A DNA stretch of 64,000 nucleotides from assembly GCF_016086655.4 (NCBI RefSeq), contig NC_052135.2, forward strand, positions 19,992,363-20,056,362. Reading direction: 5' to 3'. How positions within the stretch are numbered: the stretch's first letter is position 1; every line of letters begins with the position of its first letter. Below are positions 1 to 11,864 of the stretch, one piece after another. The notes below the pieces were generated by a model that saw only the letters and a program-made list of their open reading frames with translations, did not search any database and was not told where the DNA came from. The translations under genes were made by a program, and so were the position numbers. This DNA comes from Lepeophtheirus salmonis (Eukaryota > Arthropoda > Copepoda > Siphonostomatoida > Caligidae).

Positions 1-840
1 ATTATTCTCATTTAATGAAAAGAAGTCTCTACTTTTTACATTTTTTTTTCAAAAAATAGAAATAAAAAAGATTGAAATGGACACAAATAAGATTTTTTTT
101 TGCATGTATATATTATGCAGATCATGAATTTAAATGCATTTTTTCCCTCATATAAAAGCGATGTTAACTCAAATTATAGAGTTAGAATGACGACTTCATT
201 AGAGAGGGGGAGGGGGGAGAATATATCCGAAGAATAAAATCACGTAATAGTTATCTTAATTTTGATCTTGTTTCATTAATTATTGTAAATAGAATGACGA
301 TACAAGATCCAAAAATACAATCTTTTTTCTCCCAAATAATGATTGTATTTGAAGTACTGACATATAGTAGTTGTAAGATACTTTAAGGAAAGGTGAAAAA
401 AGAGCGTTGAAATAGTAATGAAACAAAACCACAGATACCTCAGTTATTCTCACTCATTATTACATCCTTGATTAAAACAGGAATAAGGATAGGACCTTTG
501 TAGAGCGCGGAAAGAATAAAACTGTAAGCTTTATATACAAAAATCTAATCTGCAACAATGACACAAGAAAACCAATCAATATAGCTCAAATAGACCATTT
601 TAAACCAATCAAAATTCAAGCGGATAATTTTTTCTACCATTGATATGTTTGTCACCTTTTTCCTTCGAGTATCTTTATCATCGGAGTAGTGGCATTATTT
701 ATAGCGGCACTATACTAAATTGATATTAAAACCGGTTTTTATAGTGTTATTATGCAATCAAAATATTGGAATGGCGATGACGTAATCCTGAAATTTATCT
801 GCTAAACCCCATCCCAAAAAAAATTAAAGAACCTTCTATA
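1..840. other. AT-rich DNA, no gene seen
   Basis: No coding signal or recognisable element was seen on either strand. The only local feature is a G-rich tract at 206-217 (G5-A-G6). Confidence 0.5.
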
Positions 841-849
841 AACGCCGGG

Positions 850-1412
850 AGAACCACTTTTAACAGTATGAAGGCCTTAAACATCGGCAAGGCCACGTTG
901 GTCGGGCCAGAAATCGTTTGACTAATGAGGATGACCTTATGGACATAACCAAGAGAGGAAGACCCACCAAAGTGAAACGTTAAGACATGATGGAGGCTTT
1001 AAGGTCCACCCAACGATGAAGATGACAGAGTAGAAGAATTCAGAGGGCAATCCTATCCTACGTGAAAAGAACTCCTTCTTCAGCGATGTCAACAGCCCTT
1101 AAATTATCTGAAGCACAACAGCAACTGGGTAGCCCATACTGTTAATATTGTACAAGAGTGGATGGGTAGAAACATGAACTTTTTGTCCAAGAACCTTTGG
1201 TCCTCTCAGACCAGATCTGAATCAATTGAATTTCTATATTTGGTAGTAAATTGAGAAGAAGGCCTTCAATGTCTGCCATACAAATATTGATGCCCTGAAG
1301 ACTTATGTTAACAAGCAGTTGAAGATCATGAAAAAGGACTACGTTGCCAATGTGGGCACGGGGTTTCTGGAGGTGGTTGGAGGCTGACATTGAGGCTGAT
1401 TCATAATTAATG
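850..1412 (+). pseudogene. Decayed mariner-type transposase remnant
   Basis: A relic of a Tc1/mariner-superfamily transposase, the enzyme that cuts and pastes its own element at TA sites. Several frames must be combined. A basic linker KRGRPTKVKR (951-980) is followed by a stop. Later come VQEWMGRNMNF (about 1152-1184), then NLWSSQTRSESIEF, which aligns with the family motif WPPQSPDLNPI around the third catalytic Asp but has lost that Asp. The C-terminal piece NIDALKTYVNKQLKIMKKDY follows in another frame (about 1285-1345). The second catalytic Asp block is not recognisable just before 1150, where a deletion seems to have joined distant parts. No inverted termini were found. It resembles the fragments near 37.4 and 47.0 kb more than the copy at 5.7-7.0 kb. 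The family call is fairly safe; the exact subfamily is not. Confidence 0.75.
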
Positions 1413-1456
1413 TGCATTATTATAGTAAAAAAATATTACAAAATAAAATCCAGATC

Positions 1457-2366
1457 AACCATGAGTATTTTAATGACTACTTAGAGGCAGGTCTTAGTAC
1501 TTTTTCTATTCCCGGTATATATAAATGATTGAGGAAAAAAGATTGGTGACAAAATTGTTTGGGAAATATCATTGCTTGGTAAAATCGTGAATTGTAAACA
1601 ATATTATTGTGTACTATTTCATTACAGTTATAACATATTCGGGAAATCAAATTAGTGAATAATTTAAAAATTAAGCCGCAGCTGCTTCTCTGAGCATCAT
1701 GGACCACATCCAATATACAAAAATACAGCACTCAGGTTATATAGTTGAAGTGTTGGGATCCAAGAGAGTTTAAATTCTACTGTGATTACATTTATGGTTT
1801 CAAGGACCCTTCTAATATCTTACAATACGCCCCCTCCCATGGGTTGTACAGGTGATCTTGTGGGCCCCGAGACATGATAAACTCCACTACATCACCATGT
1901 TTCTATGCATCAATGACACATTTTACTCCGCTGAAATTCACCCCGACCCCCAGGTTGTGAGAATAAATGGCTGGGTCCAAGAGAGGTTAAATCTCTCCAC
2001 CGCCACTCCTCTGAGCATCGAGGACCCCTTCTCATATTCAAAATATAGCCAGACCGACGGCTAGAGCAGGTGCACTTCTGAGCCACAAAGTAGGTTAAAC
2101 TTCAGTGCCGCCGCTTCACTGAGCATCAATTGAGCCATCTAATATGCTATAACATACCCCATTCTACTACGTTGTACAGGTGAGCTGTGGTGTCCTGAGA
2201 CAAGTTAAACTCCTCGCTGCTGCATTTATACGCATCAATGACACCTTCTAATATTCCTCAGCGCACCCCGGCTCCCAGGTTATGCAGGTGAACTGTTTTC
2301 CCCGAGACAGGTTAAATTACCCCACCGTCATTCCTCTGAACATCGAGGGTCCTTTCTAATATGCAA
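1457..2366 (+). repeat. Composite repeat with ~108-bp tandem array (copy 1)
   Basis: Starts with about 65 bp (1457-1522) also present at 45645-45713, then an AT-rich stretch (1540-1670) similar to 19128-19330. A tandem array follows with units starting near 1733, 1840, 1951, 2059, 2170 and 2276, preceded by a partial unit at about 1670. Unit spacing is 107-111 bp. Each unit carries a head like CAGGTTATGCAGGTGAACTG, then GAGACAGGTTAAA, a Cys-codon-free C-rich block, then CTCTGAGCATCGAGGACCC and TTCTAATATACTATAA. Units diverge from one another by point changes, so the array is old. The open frame at 1852-2064 is a by-product of the repeat and is not proposed as a gene. It could be an internal array of a non-autonomous element; no terminal repeats were identified. 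Confidence 0.85.
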
Positions 2367-2371
2367 TAATC

Positions 2372-3590
2372 ATTTTTATTATTTTTTACATGCAGTGGGA
2401 TATAATTTTTCTTTACGTCTGTAGTTAGCATATTTTTTTATCACATGATAAGATTCAGAGATGAAGAATAATTCTAAAAATATCAAAGCAGCACACGTCG
2501 TATTAACGAAACAGTAGAAGCAAGATCATTACGTTTAAAGAATAATCATAAAAAACATTGTTTGAAAAAATTAAGAGACTTCTGATAAAACTACGTTCTT
2601 CTTCTTTACTACAGTTTAGTTCATGGCACATATTATTCAAATAACTCCGAGATATGCCTGGTAGTCCTGCTAGTTGAACTATAATCCTATGTTAAAAAAT
2701 GTTTATATTCAGATATTATAATAATCCGACAGGTAAATTACACGAAAAGATTAAGTAACATTGGAAAATAACATTTACTTTTCATAATATAGTGAAAACT
2801 CACAACAATAAAAGCATACTTTTAAATCAACATCTGTTTATAGTTATACCAAATAGATGCTGGGAGGGGCGTTTTTTCTCCAAAAAAAAATACATGTAAC
2901 GAACCCTAAATACATTTTTAAACACCTCCAGAAATCTTAAGTATTTGACATGAATTATGAAACATTACATATCCACAGGGCTAAAAATGATGGATTAAAT
3001 TACCCATAGATGACTTATTCCTAGAGAGTATATATTATCTAGATTAGATAAGGTTGAATTTAAGGATTTGAGAAATCGATGAGAAGGGGTATCGGGAAAT
3101 GTGGAATACTATGAAAAACTGTTGCATGCCAAATTGTATGACAATTAAACTTATTTTGGAGTTTCCCCCATTCAGCTGAAACTTTATTTATACATATTTT
3201 GTGGATCTAAATATATATGCTTGTATCTGAATTTAAATATAATTATAATATTTTCCCTGGACTAACCTTATTTTAAATCTAAAAGGTGTGTATTATTAAT
3301 TCATTTTATCACCCTAAAATTATTTTAAAAAAAGCAGCTTATATTAAAAAAGGTCTTATTTCAACGTACTCAAAGACGTTTTCCTTCCCGAGGACATGAA
3401 ATAAAAATTGAAGTTGGTTTATATATTTAGTAAACGGCACGCAGTTTCATTAAATGAAACAATTTACCCTATACTAAATTAATGCAACCACGACAATTTT
3501 TCTTTCATAACCGGGGTAGAAAAAACAAATATCTCTTATTATAAAATCTTGCTTCAGATAGGTAAAATAAGTTTTAAATTATAGAACGGA
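2372..3590. other. AT-rich DNA, nothing recognised
   Basis: No coding signal, no clear repeat termini and no RNA gene were seen in this stretch. Confidence 0.5.
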
Positions 3591-3599
3591 ACCCGTATT

Positions 3600-3887
3600 C
3601 AGAACACGTGCAATCACACGTTCACAAATGCAGGGAGGGAAGAAATAAATACAAATCACATTCCTTATCTAGCGAGAAGTAGACAGGAATCAGTATTATG
3701 TCGATCCTCACTTCTATTCTCAATCCAACAGGGACTTCCTTATATAACTTCCCAACCAAATTATCACCGATACTCTCTGTCATTCATGAACACACACACT
3801 TGTAGTTACAATTCATATTTAGAGGTTCTCCCTTCCAGAATAATAACAGCTTGATTATATAAAAAACACTGTTCAGGTTGCCAACAA
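3600..3887 (+). repeat. Interspersed repeat family A, copy 1
   Basis: Carries the family-A core in order: AGCGAGAAGTAGACAGGAAT, a CGATCCTCACTTCTATTCTC block, CAATCCAACAGGGACTTCC, TACTCTCTGTCATTCATGAA and ACACACAC, ending near GTTCAGGTTGCCAAC. Other copies are near 10.2, 13.9, 26.0, 31.2, 39.6, 40.0, 48.3 and 52.8 kb. No open frame is conserved among copies, so it is a non-autonomous element. Confidence 0.75.
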
Positions 3888-3889
3888 TG

Positions 3890-5716
3890 ACAAAAAATAT
3901 TAGGTACAAAATGCTTAGGATTTACAATCTTAAAGAATTACTCACGTTAGGATTTAATGAGAATTCACGCAAGGTTAATGTGATATAAAAATCCTTTTTG
4001 AACAAAAGTAATACTTTAGCGTTGACTTACAATATGTATCATAACTTTTTTTTTTTTTTTTTTCAATTCAAACTGTTAAATAGTTACTATTAATACAAGT
4101 TCTCTTACTCTCAACTCAACTCATTTTGCCCATATTTGCCTAACTTTGCAATGACATCCCTTTCAATACATACAAAATAGAAAAAAAATATTTGGTTTTT
4201 AGATTGTCTATTTGTTCTTTTTTTATTTAAAAAAGTCAACCAAAAGAATGAGCATTGAACATCCTCATCAAAAAAGCATGCTATTGTATCATTTAAGATT
4301 AATGCATACCTACAAAAGTAGTGGGTGCTCATTAGCTGATCATTCTTTGGCAATGAAATGCAATTAAAAATGCATATATTGTTAAAGATGGCATTTTTGA
4401 TATAAATTATTATTCGAGTAATATTTTAGTCTCTGTTTTTGTTTTTTAGTTTGTTGTGTTTTTTTGGCAGTAAAACTTGAAACTTAATTAATCTTAATAT
4501 ATTAAAAAGATTTTATTTTTATCTAAAATACAATTAACTCTTTTTTCCCTTTTCTTAAAGGTTACTAACTGAGTAACACGGCATTTCCAAACCTTTAATT
4601 ACACATCGCTCATCTTTTCTTCTTTTTTTTTAGTGGGGGGAGGGGGCGGGGACTCTAGCAAGTTTTTTGTAAATGCATGCTACTAGTGATATAACGTATC
4701 CTTAAATTGGTGTTCTAGGTTATATGCCCTTCTTTGCTCTTAACGAATCATCATCTAAATCTTATCGATTCGGTTCTAGTTCTGACCCAGGCCCTCGATT
4801 AAGCTCTTTCTTACTCCATTTTATGTGATAAAATAATACCTGTGATATATCAGGGACGAGCAGAAAGGCAGAGAGTCAGGCCCGTCCGTATTGATATATC
4901 CGAGTAAAACGGTTGCTTGGAGCAGCATTCTCTGAGAAGCGGCATATTCTATAGAGTAATTGTTATAATATAGTTTTTTTTCTAATTTATATAAGGTAGC
5001 TCTTTAATTTCCTGCCAGATAGTGAAGGAGCGCGGTGTCTTCTTCTCTGTAGAAAATAAAATGCCGTTGTTCTGTAAAACCTATTTAAAAATACCCCCTC
5101 CCCCAATACAAAAAAAATCAATATCTTCCAACACCCACACTGATTTTTTGGAACAATCAAACGAATAATTCATTTTGGTATTTTTTTAACAGAATGATTT
5201 ATATGTACTTTTAGGGATATCCATGATTCACAAACTGGTTTTTATGTATTTTTAAAAATGGTTGACATTCAACTATTTTTTCTCAGGTTAAGTATAAGTA
5301 AACCGGTTCGGAACTCGAATCTGTGACATCACTACTAAGTAAATAAATATGCATTTATGAAAGTAAGATTTTGAACATCCAGATAGAAGGAAATACGCAC
5401 ATTGTTCACCATAATTCGGAAATATTTTTTAGAACAATTGGATTTTGTGTTCTTTTGCCAATTTATTTATTTATTTGAAATAAACTTAATTATATACAAA
5501 TGAATGGAAGATAAATGATAAATGGGGAAAGTTTTATTTCATTATTATACATTATGAAATGGGGATCCTTAAAGTTCTAATCAATCACAAAATTATCTGA
5601 CTAACATTAAAATTTGTGTTCCTTATTAAATAACACAACATTTCCTACTGTAATAGATCGGGAGGAAAGTCCCAAAATCAATAGGCTGTTAACCCATTCT
5701 TCCTGATTTCTGAATG
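3890..5716. other. AT-rich DNA with one strong G tract
   Basis: No gene recognised. It contains a T18 run at about 4046-4063 and a G-rich tract at 4635-4651 (G6-A-G5-C-G4) able in principle to form a quadruplex. There is a short ATTT microsatellite near 5460-5475. Confidence 0.5.
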
Positions 5717-5718
5717 TA

Positions 5719-5754
5719 TGCAGGGTGTCCACGATAAATTGGAACTACTTTAAA
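5719..5754 (+). repeat. Left terminal inverted repeat of mariner
   Basis: Matches the reverse complement of the right end over GTGTCCACGATAAATTGGAA with a few mismatches towards the outside. It is preceded by TA. Confidence 0.92.
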
Positions 5755-5871
5755 CTTCATCCAGATCTTTAATGTGGATATTCGGGGTTAAATAATACTA
5801 ATATAAAAGGTTGTGTGAACAAAGCACTATCACTTCAACCACAATTGTTTTGACAACAAACAATAGTCATC

Positions 5872-6881
5872 ATGGATCAAGCAAGGAGAGACGTCATCCT
5901 TGAATTGGCTCGCGCGGGACACAAGCCCTCTGCTATCTACAAGCTTGTTAACTACCCCAAGATTACGGTGTACCGGGTCTTCAATGCCTGGTAGGTTGAG
6001 GGGAAGGTCTGCCGCAAGGCCCACAACATGAGAAGTGACCGAATCCGCACTCTCTGCTTCCTTGAAGGCCTCCGGAAGTCCATCAAGGCTTCGCCAGGGA
6101 CTTCCTTGTCCATGTTGGCCAAGAACCGTGAAGTGTGCAAGCTGCTGGTCTCCAAAGCTGTTAATAAGGACCTCGGCTACAAGTCATACCGAATGGCCAA
6201 ACAAAACATCCTCACGGCATCCATGAAGGCCCCCAGGCTCACCAACGGTAAGCGTCTCCTCAATGACCTGAAGAGCCATGGAAGAAGAATCATCTTCTTC
6301 TCCGACGAGAAGAACGGGACTGTCGACAGAAACTACAATGTCCAGAATGACAGGTGGCTTGCCCAGGAGAGAGAAGAGGTCCCTGTGGTCTTCACCACAA
6401 AGTTCCTCGCCTCCGTGATGACCCTGGGTGTCATCTGCAGCACCGGTGAGGTGATGCCTCCTTTCTTCTTCAATCCCAAGGAAAGGGTTAACGCAATAAG
6501 GCACTGCGAAGTCATGGAGGAGTTCGTCATCCCCTGAATGAAGGATACGGCCGCTGGGAGGGAGTTCATATTCCAACAAGACTCAGCGCCCGCACACATC
6601 GCCATGAGGACCACTAACCTCTTCAACTCCCACGACATCACTTTCTGGGATCGCAACACCTGGCCCTCCAACTCACCCGACCTCAATCCGTGTGATTACT
6701 ACTGCTAGTGGAAGTTGGAGAGGGAGGTGTGCAAGGTCAGCCACAAGAGCATCGCGGCCCTGAAGGGTTCCATTACGAGGGAGTGGAATGCTGTCGATTC
6801 GTGGAAGTCATTAGGGCATGCAAGTCCTTTAGGGGCAGGATGGAGAAGATGGTGGCTGCTGAGGGAGGACATGTTGAATAA
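5872..6881 (+). pseudogene. Mariner transposase pseudogene (DD37D)
   Basis: Reads from ATG 5872 (MDQARRDVILELARAGHKPS) as one transposase of about 335 codons with four lesions: TAG at 5992-5994 right after NAW, TGA at 6535-6537 after EEFVIP, TAG at 6706-6708 after DYYC, and a frameshift just before 6801. The final frame ends at TAA 6879-6881. The N-terminus has a helix-turn-helix (about residues 10-40, with ITVYRVFNAW). The catalytic triad is visible: IIFFSDEKNGTVDRN (first Asp), FQQDSAPAH (second Asp) and SNSPDLNPCDYY (third Asp). I count 37 residues between the second and third Asp, so DD37D (maT-like) rather than classical DD34D. An AATAAA signal overlaps the stop at 6877-6882. Reading frames on the other strand here are shadows. 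Confidence 0.92.
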
Positions 6882-6961
6882 ATTTATTGTTTAATATTAT
6901 GTCTAACTTTTTCATATTAACAAATACACTCCAAATTCCATTTTTTTCAAGCAGATTGAAT

Positions 6962-6997
6962 TTTAAGATAGTTCCAATTTATCGTGGACACGCTACA
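6962..6997 (-). repeat. Right terminal inverted repeat of mariner
   Basis: Reads TTCCAATTTATCGTGGACAC on the plus strand, the inverse of the left end. It is followed by TA at 6998-6999. Confidence 0.92.
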
Positions 6998-7140
6998 TAC
7001 TTCATTTATGAAATAACCTATGGATTTGTTCACAGATTAACAATTGAGTTCATTCCAAAACAACGAATCAACTTATATAATTATGGCCATACGTTGTTAC
7101 TTCAATTGTACCTTGCGACCTTTCCTCCAAAATAAATAGA

Positions 7141-7515
7141 AAAATAGGGCAAAAATCAGTTGTAGTTAGCTAATTATTTACAACTATGGAATAATTTTTC
7201 TAATAGATCTTGAGATTTGTTTACAGCTTAACAAATTTTATCATAAAGTAGTTCACAAATAGAGAACTATATACTAAATATTAAATTTTTAATTTTTCTG
7301 ATATTAATATAACGCCGTCTTCATTCTATTGTCAGTTGTGTCTTTCTGGTTAAGTTGATTTTTATTTTTTTTATTATTTTTCCGAAAAAAATGTTGAGAG
7401 ATACAATATAGACATATTGTTGATTTATTGAAATCGTATTAGCTGAACAACTATTGAATAATCACTCCATAGTTGGGAAGAATTGGCTAACTACCAACTA
7501 ATTTTAGCCTCTTTT
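7141..7515. mobile_element. MITE with ~49-bp inverted ends
   Basis: The left arm 7141-7189 and right arm 7467-7515 are long imperfect inverted repeats. The left has AAAATCAGTTGTAGTTAG and ends CAACTATGG. The right, reverse-complemented, has AAAATTAGTTGGTAGTTAG and ends CAACTATGG. The ~280-bp interior is AT-rich with no reading frame. Related termini in the same or opposite sense occur at about 8105-8180, 46030-46085 and 46405-46445. The superfamily is not identified. Confidence 0.75.
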
Positions 7516-8099
7516 ATAAGCTTTACACTAAAATGACGGTGGGATAGTACCTCCCTTTGTAGACTTCTGGTATCAAGAAAGGAATCAACCTGCTTATAAG
7601 CAATTCAAATTTGTCTAAAAAGTCATTTTGAAATTTAAAAAAGTTTTAATGAACATATTAAATTTATTTTTTACAAATTAATAGTAATTTTACAATTGAT
7701 TAACGTTCGTACGAAAAGGATCACACCAAGGTTTCAAAACTAATATAGTTAAAATAGAAGTATCCATTTGCAGTTAAACATCAAAAGCATGAACTCTGAG
7801 ATGTCTGTGCACAAGTATAAACAAGTAAAAGGCGATTGGTAAAATAATACATCCGGTGAGGTAGCATAAACTGTTTTAGGGATCATTAATAAGTCTATAG
7901 CTCCAAAATTTTGTGTAGACGTAATATTCACATGCTTAATAAAATAATTAGTTAGAGGCTTGGGTTCAAAAATTGGATAGTATTTTATGGCAAAATCAAA
8001 AAGGTACCAAAATGGATACTATCATCGTTCTAGTGTTAATTTGGAGTGAAGTTTGCCAGTTATAATAAAGACAACAAAGGATTCGTTATTGTTAGCCTG

Positions 8100-8260
8100 T
8101 TAACAATTCCCAACTTTCAATCAATAACAAGTAGTTCAACATTAATTGGGAATAATTGATTTTGGGCCTTTTTATACTTTGTTTTTGAAAGAAAGAGAAA
8201 AAGGCTGAAAGGGGATGACATAAAATGTGCAATACTTTTATCCATAAACAAATATGTATA
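8100..8260. repeat. Terminus-like relative of the 7.1-kb MITE
   Basis: The block AATTGATTTTGGGCCTTTTT with the following GAAAGAGAAAAAGGCTGAAA and GATGACATAAAATGTG matches 46040-46120 (ACTGATTTTGGGTCTTTTTT, then GACATAAAAAGTG). It also resembles the inverted arm of the MITE at 7.14-7.52 kb. No second end was found for this copy. Confidence 0.5.
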
Positions 8261-8299
8261 AAATAGATTGATATAATCCAGATCATTTTTCACTTCTGT

Positions 8300-10070
8300 C
8301 ACTCTGTGAAAATTGAATTTTCATTAGTAATAGGATAGCTATTTCTAATATACAACAGCTGCATCTAATATCAACATAGAAAATGTACATGTGATAATTT
8401 AGAGTGGCCCTTAAATTGTTTTTTCCACTTGTTGGGGGGACGTACGCCAAAAAAATTATTTTTAGTTAAAAAAAAAATTTAATCCATTTTCATCCAAGTT
8501 TAGACATTGGTATTGAAGTTTCAAAATTTTACATTAAAAAAAAACATATTTGTATTTAATTATATATTGTTTTTAAACTTTCTCGATTTGAGATTGTTCG
8601 TTCATTTATTTTTGAATTAACATTTGTGTTTGAGGAAGGAGCATGATCATCGAATTTTAAAAAATCATATGTTTTTTGTAAAAGTTATGGGTTTTGATGT
8701 TGTTTATTCAACTATTTCACAAATAACATTTTTTTTTATTTGTGGGACATTAATGTAAATTTTGTACAAAAAAATGTATAATTTTATAAAACTAAGAACT
8801 TTTTCATTTTCAAAAAAAAGTATATATTCAAAAAATATCTTATTTATTCAAGAGAAAAAAAATAGGGTACTATACGCAATACAGCAATTCTTTGTTTTTT
8901 AAATATAATATAAAAAAGAATCCTTTTATAAGAAAACTATAATCAAAGTTTTGAGAGATGAATTATTCATCTAAAATAGTGATTTGCTCGACTTTGACAT
9001 ATATTGACTATTTTATAATAAGAATGCTATTTTAAAAAAATAGAAACTTAAAGGGTGATGGGCAAACTCCTAGACGTTGATACATTTGGATCAAACTTTA
9101 TCTATATATTTTTAATATTATCTTTCTTAGTTTAATCATATCAGTGTAAAAGATCACCTAATATGGATAAAATTATGTAAAAGGTACTAAATAAAACTCG
9201 AAAATGTTAAGAGTTTAGCAGTCATATTTAAAACATCAAAAAGTTTAAAACAGATCAACAATAACAACAAAAATATATAAATATGATAAACTGTATAAGA
9301 AAAGTGATTGTCAATTTAAAAAAAAAGGAATCTTCACCAATAATGGGTTAAACAAAGCTTACCTTATGATCAAATTCAATCAGATTTTAAGATTCATAAG
9401 TGTCTATATATAAAATTATCCAAGCCGTATGTCCTCAGAGTTGTACCAATGGTTCTGTTCGGATCAATTTTACATATGATCAATAGAGTCTGTTTTTGAA
9501 TTGTTTCGACTCTTTGGAGGCATAACAACAATCTTGTATTCATCTTTAATTTTTATTTTTTCCACAGTCTGTCTCCGGTTCCATGATTCCAAATCACAGA
9601 AGAGATAGAAAGAGGACTCAACTTGTTCCTTACAAAATGCAAAAAACTTATTGTTTTGTTTTTTTCTAATTTGGATTAATTGGGGAAGACTGTATATATG
9701 GCAAGGTGATAAATACCTCATTTACTTCTTCCTTTAGTTTTTGACTTGATTCCTTATAATTTTATATTTCTTCATTTAATGTGGAACATGAAATTTGACA
9801 AAAAAATATGTACTTCTAAAAGACCAACATGGACACATGAAATAACATGATGAATTATTTACTTTTAAAAAAAGTTACTGTTTGGAAAGAAGGCCTTAAA
9901 TGGCAATAATAATAACTTTTATATAATTATGGTAATAAAAAAACCCTGACTAATATTATTGGATGCATCTGCGTGTGTGTTAAATTTATATGCGGGCTCT
10001 TAATTGATTTTATTTTTTAATTTAATGTAATTTATCATGGTTATTTATTGTCTATAGAATGAAAGGAAGT
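8300..10070. other. AT-rich DNA, no gene seen
   Basis: Long A and T runs and short direct repeats only. The small frame at 9470-9721 (minus) has no recognised motif and is not supported as a gene. Confidence 0.5.
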
Positions 10071-10079
10071 TAAGGTGTT

Positions 10080-10330
10080 TACAAGCTAGGAATAAACAAA
10101 CACCATCCAATGGTGCTCTTCAAAAGCAATTTCTTGTTTAAGCAAGTAACAAACACCCCAATTATGTTTCTACTTCATAAATATCCAGACCCATGACAAA
10201 TGAATTAGCAGGAATACCCCAATGTGAATCCTCAATTCCACTTTGAATCAAACAAGATATGATCAAAACAGGCTCCATTTGTTATATTCATGGTTGGAGT
10301 AGATAAATAATAAGAATTTATAATAAACAT
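10080..10330 (+). repeat. Interspersed repeat family A, copy 2 (diverged)
   Basis: The core ATTAGCAGGAATACCCCAAT, then GTGAATCCTCAATTCCACTT and TGAATCAAACAAG, matches the family-A order seen best at 13.9 kb (AATTAGCAGGAATTACTCGG). The 3' half with the CTCCGTCATTTATG block is not clear, so this copy is diverged or truncated. Confidence 0.55.
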
Positions 10331-10399
10331 TATTATAAGCCATCACAACTAATTTCTGAATTTGAGAATAGCTCAGAAAACCTTAAACTACCCCCACCC

Positions 10400-11370
10400 C
10401 CAACCTAATATTGGACACAGGAAGCATATGATGTATTAATAATTTACAGAGAAGATAAAGAAAAACAATATGTTACACAGATGAATTTTTTACCTATTTT
10501 TTCGGTCTCTGGGTGTCTATCTACGGCATGGAAGTAATGAACGGTTAATTTTAGCAAAAAGTTGTTGCATTATTTCAAGTAAGTATCCACAACCCAAATG
10601 CATATCATGTAAGATATATTTTGTAATCTTGTACGATAAAGTACTATTTATACAATATGTTAAAAGATATTCCGTGTAGTTGGTATGAAAAAATATTAGC
10701 ACGATATCTATATCATGTGGACTTGAAAATACCTACATAATGTATTCCATAAGTAGAGGTTTCCATAAATATATGTACGAGTGGATTAATCTTCAAATAT
10801 TCAACAAGTTAGTACATGAAATGTATGCAGGAAAAGCCAAGAAAGAAAATAAAATGCTCACTCATTAAACAGCTGTTAAAAAAATAAACATTCATTTTAT
10901 TGTTATGGCTATTATTATACAAAAAAGTACTATTGCATGCACGCACTAATTTCTTATTTTCATTCAGTCATAAAAGAGTAGGTTCTTATTATAATAAATA
11001 GATATAACATTGATAGGTCCATGGAATAGGGTATTTAGCCCTCTGTTTTTACTATTACGCCCTTTTTGAAAGATATTCATTTCAGTTATGTAATAGGACC
11101 CGTAAAAATATCGTATAAATGCGATCGAATGCCTTTGTTAAATAAACATCCCTAGTCCTTCCAATACGTCATTCTTAATTTGTGAATGATTTCATAAGTG
11201 CAGAGTGTGTAGAACCTACATATTTATAAAACAGTAAAGTTTGATTACCATATATAACTTGTGTGTTCACATTATACGTATATAATTTTGAAACGGACCA
11301 ATAGACAATTTAGTTATAAGAACTTTGCAATTTATTACGACATCAGTAATCCTTTTGAAAATAAAGAGTT
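10400..11370. other. AT-rich DNA, nothing recognised
   Basis: No coding region, RNA gene or clear element end was seen. There is a C-rich patch at about 10389-10403. Confidence 0.45.
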
Positions 11371-11379
11371 TATATGATT

Positions 11380-11566
11380 TAAAATGTGCCTTTTTTGAAG
11401 GAGTGAAAATGATAAATTAAATTTTGTAAGTAAAAAAAATACTAATGTAATATTTGCTCTCCTACGAACATTGTGATAATTGTTCGTCTGAAAGATTAGA
11501 ATATCGAAAGTTTTTAGAAATAAATTTTATGCACACGCCTGATAGATGTGGTAACCCACCTTAAGA
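11380..11566 (+). repeat. Interspersed repeat family B, copy 1
   Basis: Shares with 24355-24580 the order GGAGTGAAAATG, AAATTAAATTTTGTAAG, AATACTAATGTAATATTTGC and a final GGTAACCCACCTTA. A partly inverted relative lies at 33225-33400. There is no reading frame. Confidence 0.5.
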
Positions 11567-11864
11567 CAGAATAACCATAATTGTAGGGATCTTCATAGAA
11601 CTGTGCTTTAGATATTATAAAGTATTTTATTAAAAATTTCATCACACATTTTATATTGGTAAATTTTATAAACTTTTTGACAAAACTAAAAGTATAGCAT
11701 AAAACATAAAATTTTAAGCTAAAAAAAACGGCAAAAATATGAAAATTATCAAGCTAAAAATAAAAACAAACAAATGAACAATTAAAAATTAAATAACTTT
11801 AGTGGCATAGTCTTCATATACCTAAAGAACTAGTTAATATATTTAATGACTTTGATATGTAAAT

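Larger units (their letters stand above)
5719..6997 (+). mobile_element. Near full-length mariner element, DD37D type
   Basis: A ~1.28-kb element with imperfect terminal inverted repeats. The left end is 5719-5754 (TGCAGGGTGTCCACGATAAA then TTGGAACTA). The right end, reverse-complemented, reads TGTAGCGTGTCCACGATAAA then TTGGAACTA. A TA dinucleotide flanks each end (5717-5718 and 6998-6999), the expected target duplication of Tc1/mariner elements. Length and layout fit the family. The transposase inside is broken, so the copy is not autonomous, although its ends look usable in trans (inference). Confidence 0.93.

Noticed and set aside
1852..2064. A 70-codon plus-strand frame in the tandem array
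   Set aside because: It spans two diverged repeat units and is not open in the other units.
1733..2366. CRISPR or protein-repeat gene
   Set aside because: Regular 108-bp units have no unique spacers and contain stops in all frames across units.
4111..4353. 80-codon minus-strand frame
   Set aside because: No motif; Phe/Lys-rich composition is expected from local T and A runs.
6184..6686. Long minus-strand frames opposite the mariner transposase
   Set aside because: They are shadows of the plus-strand transposase, which carries the family motifs.
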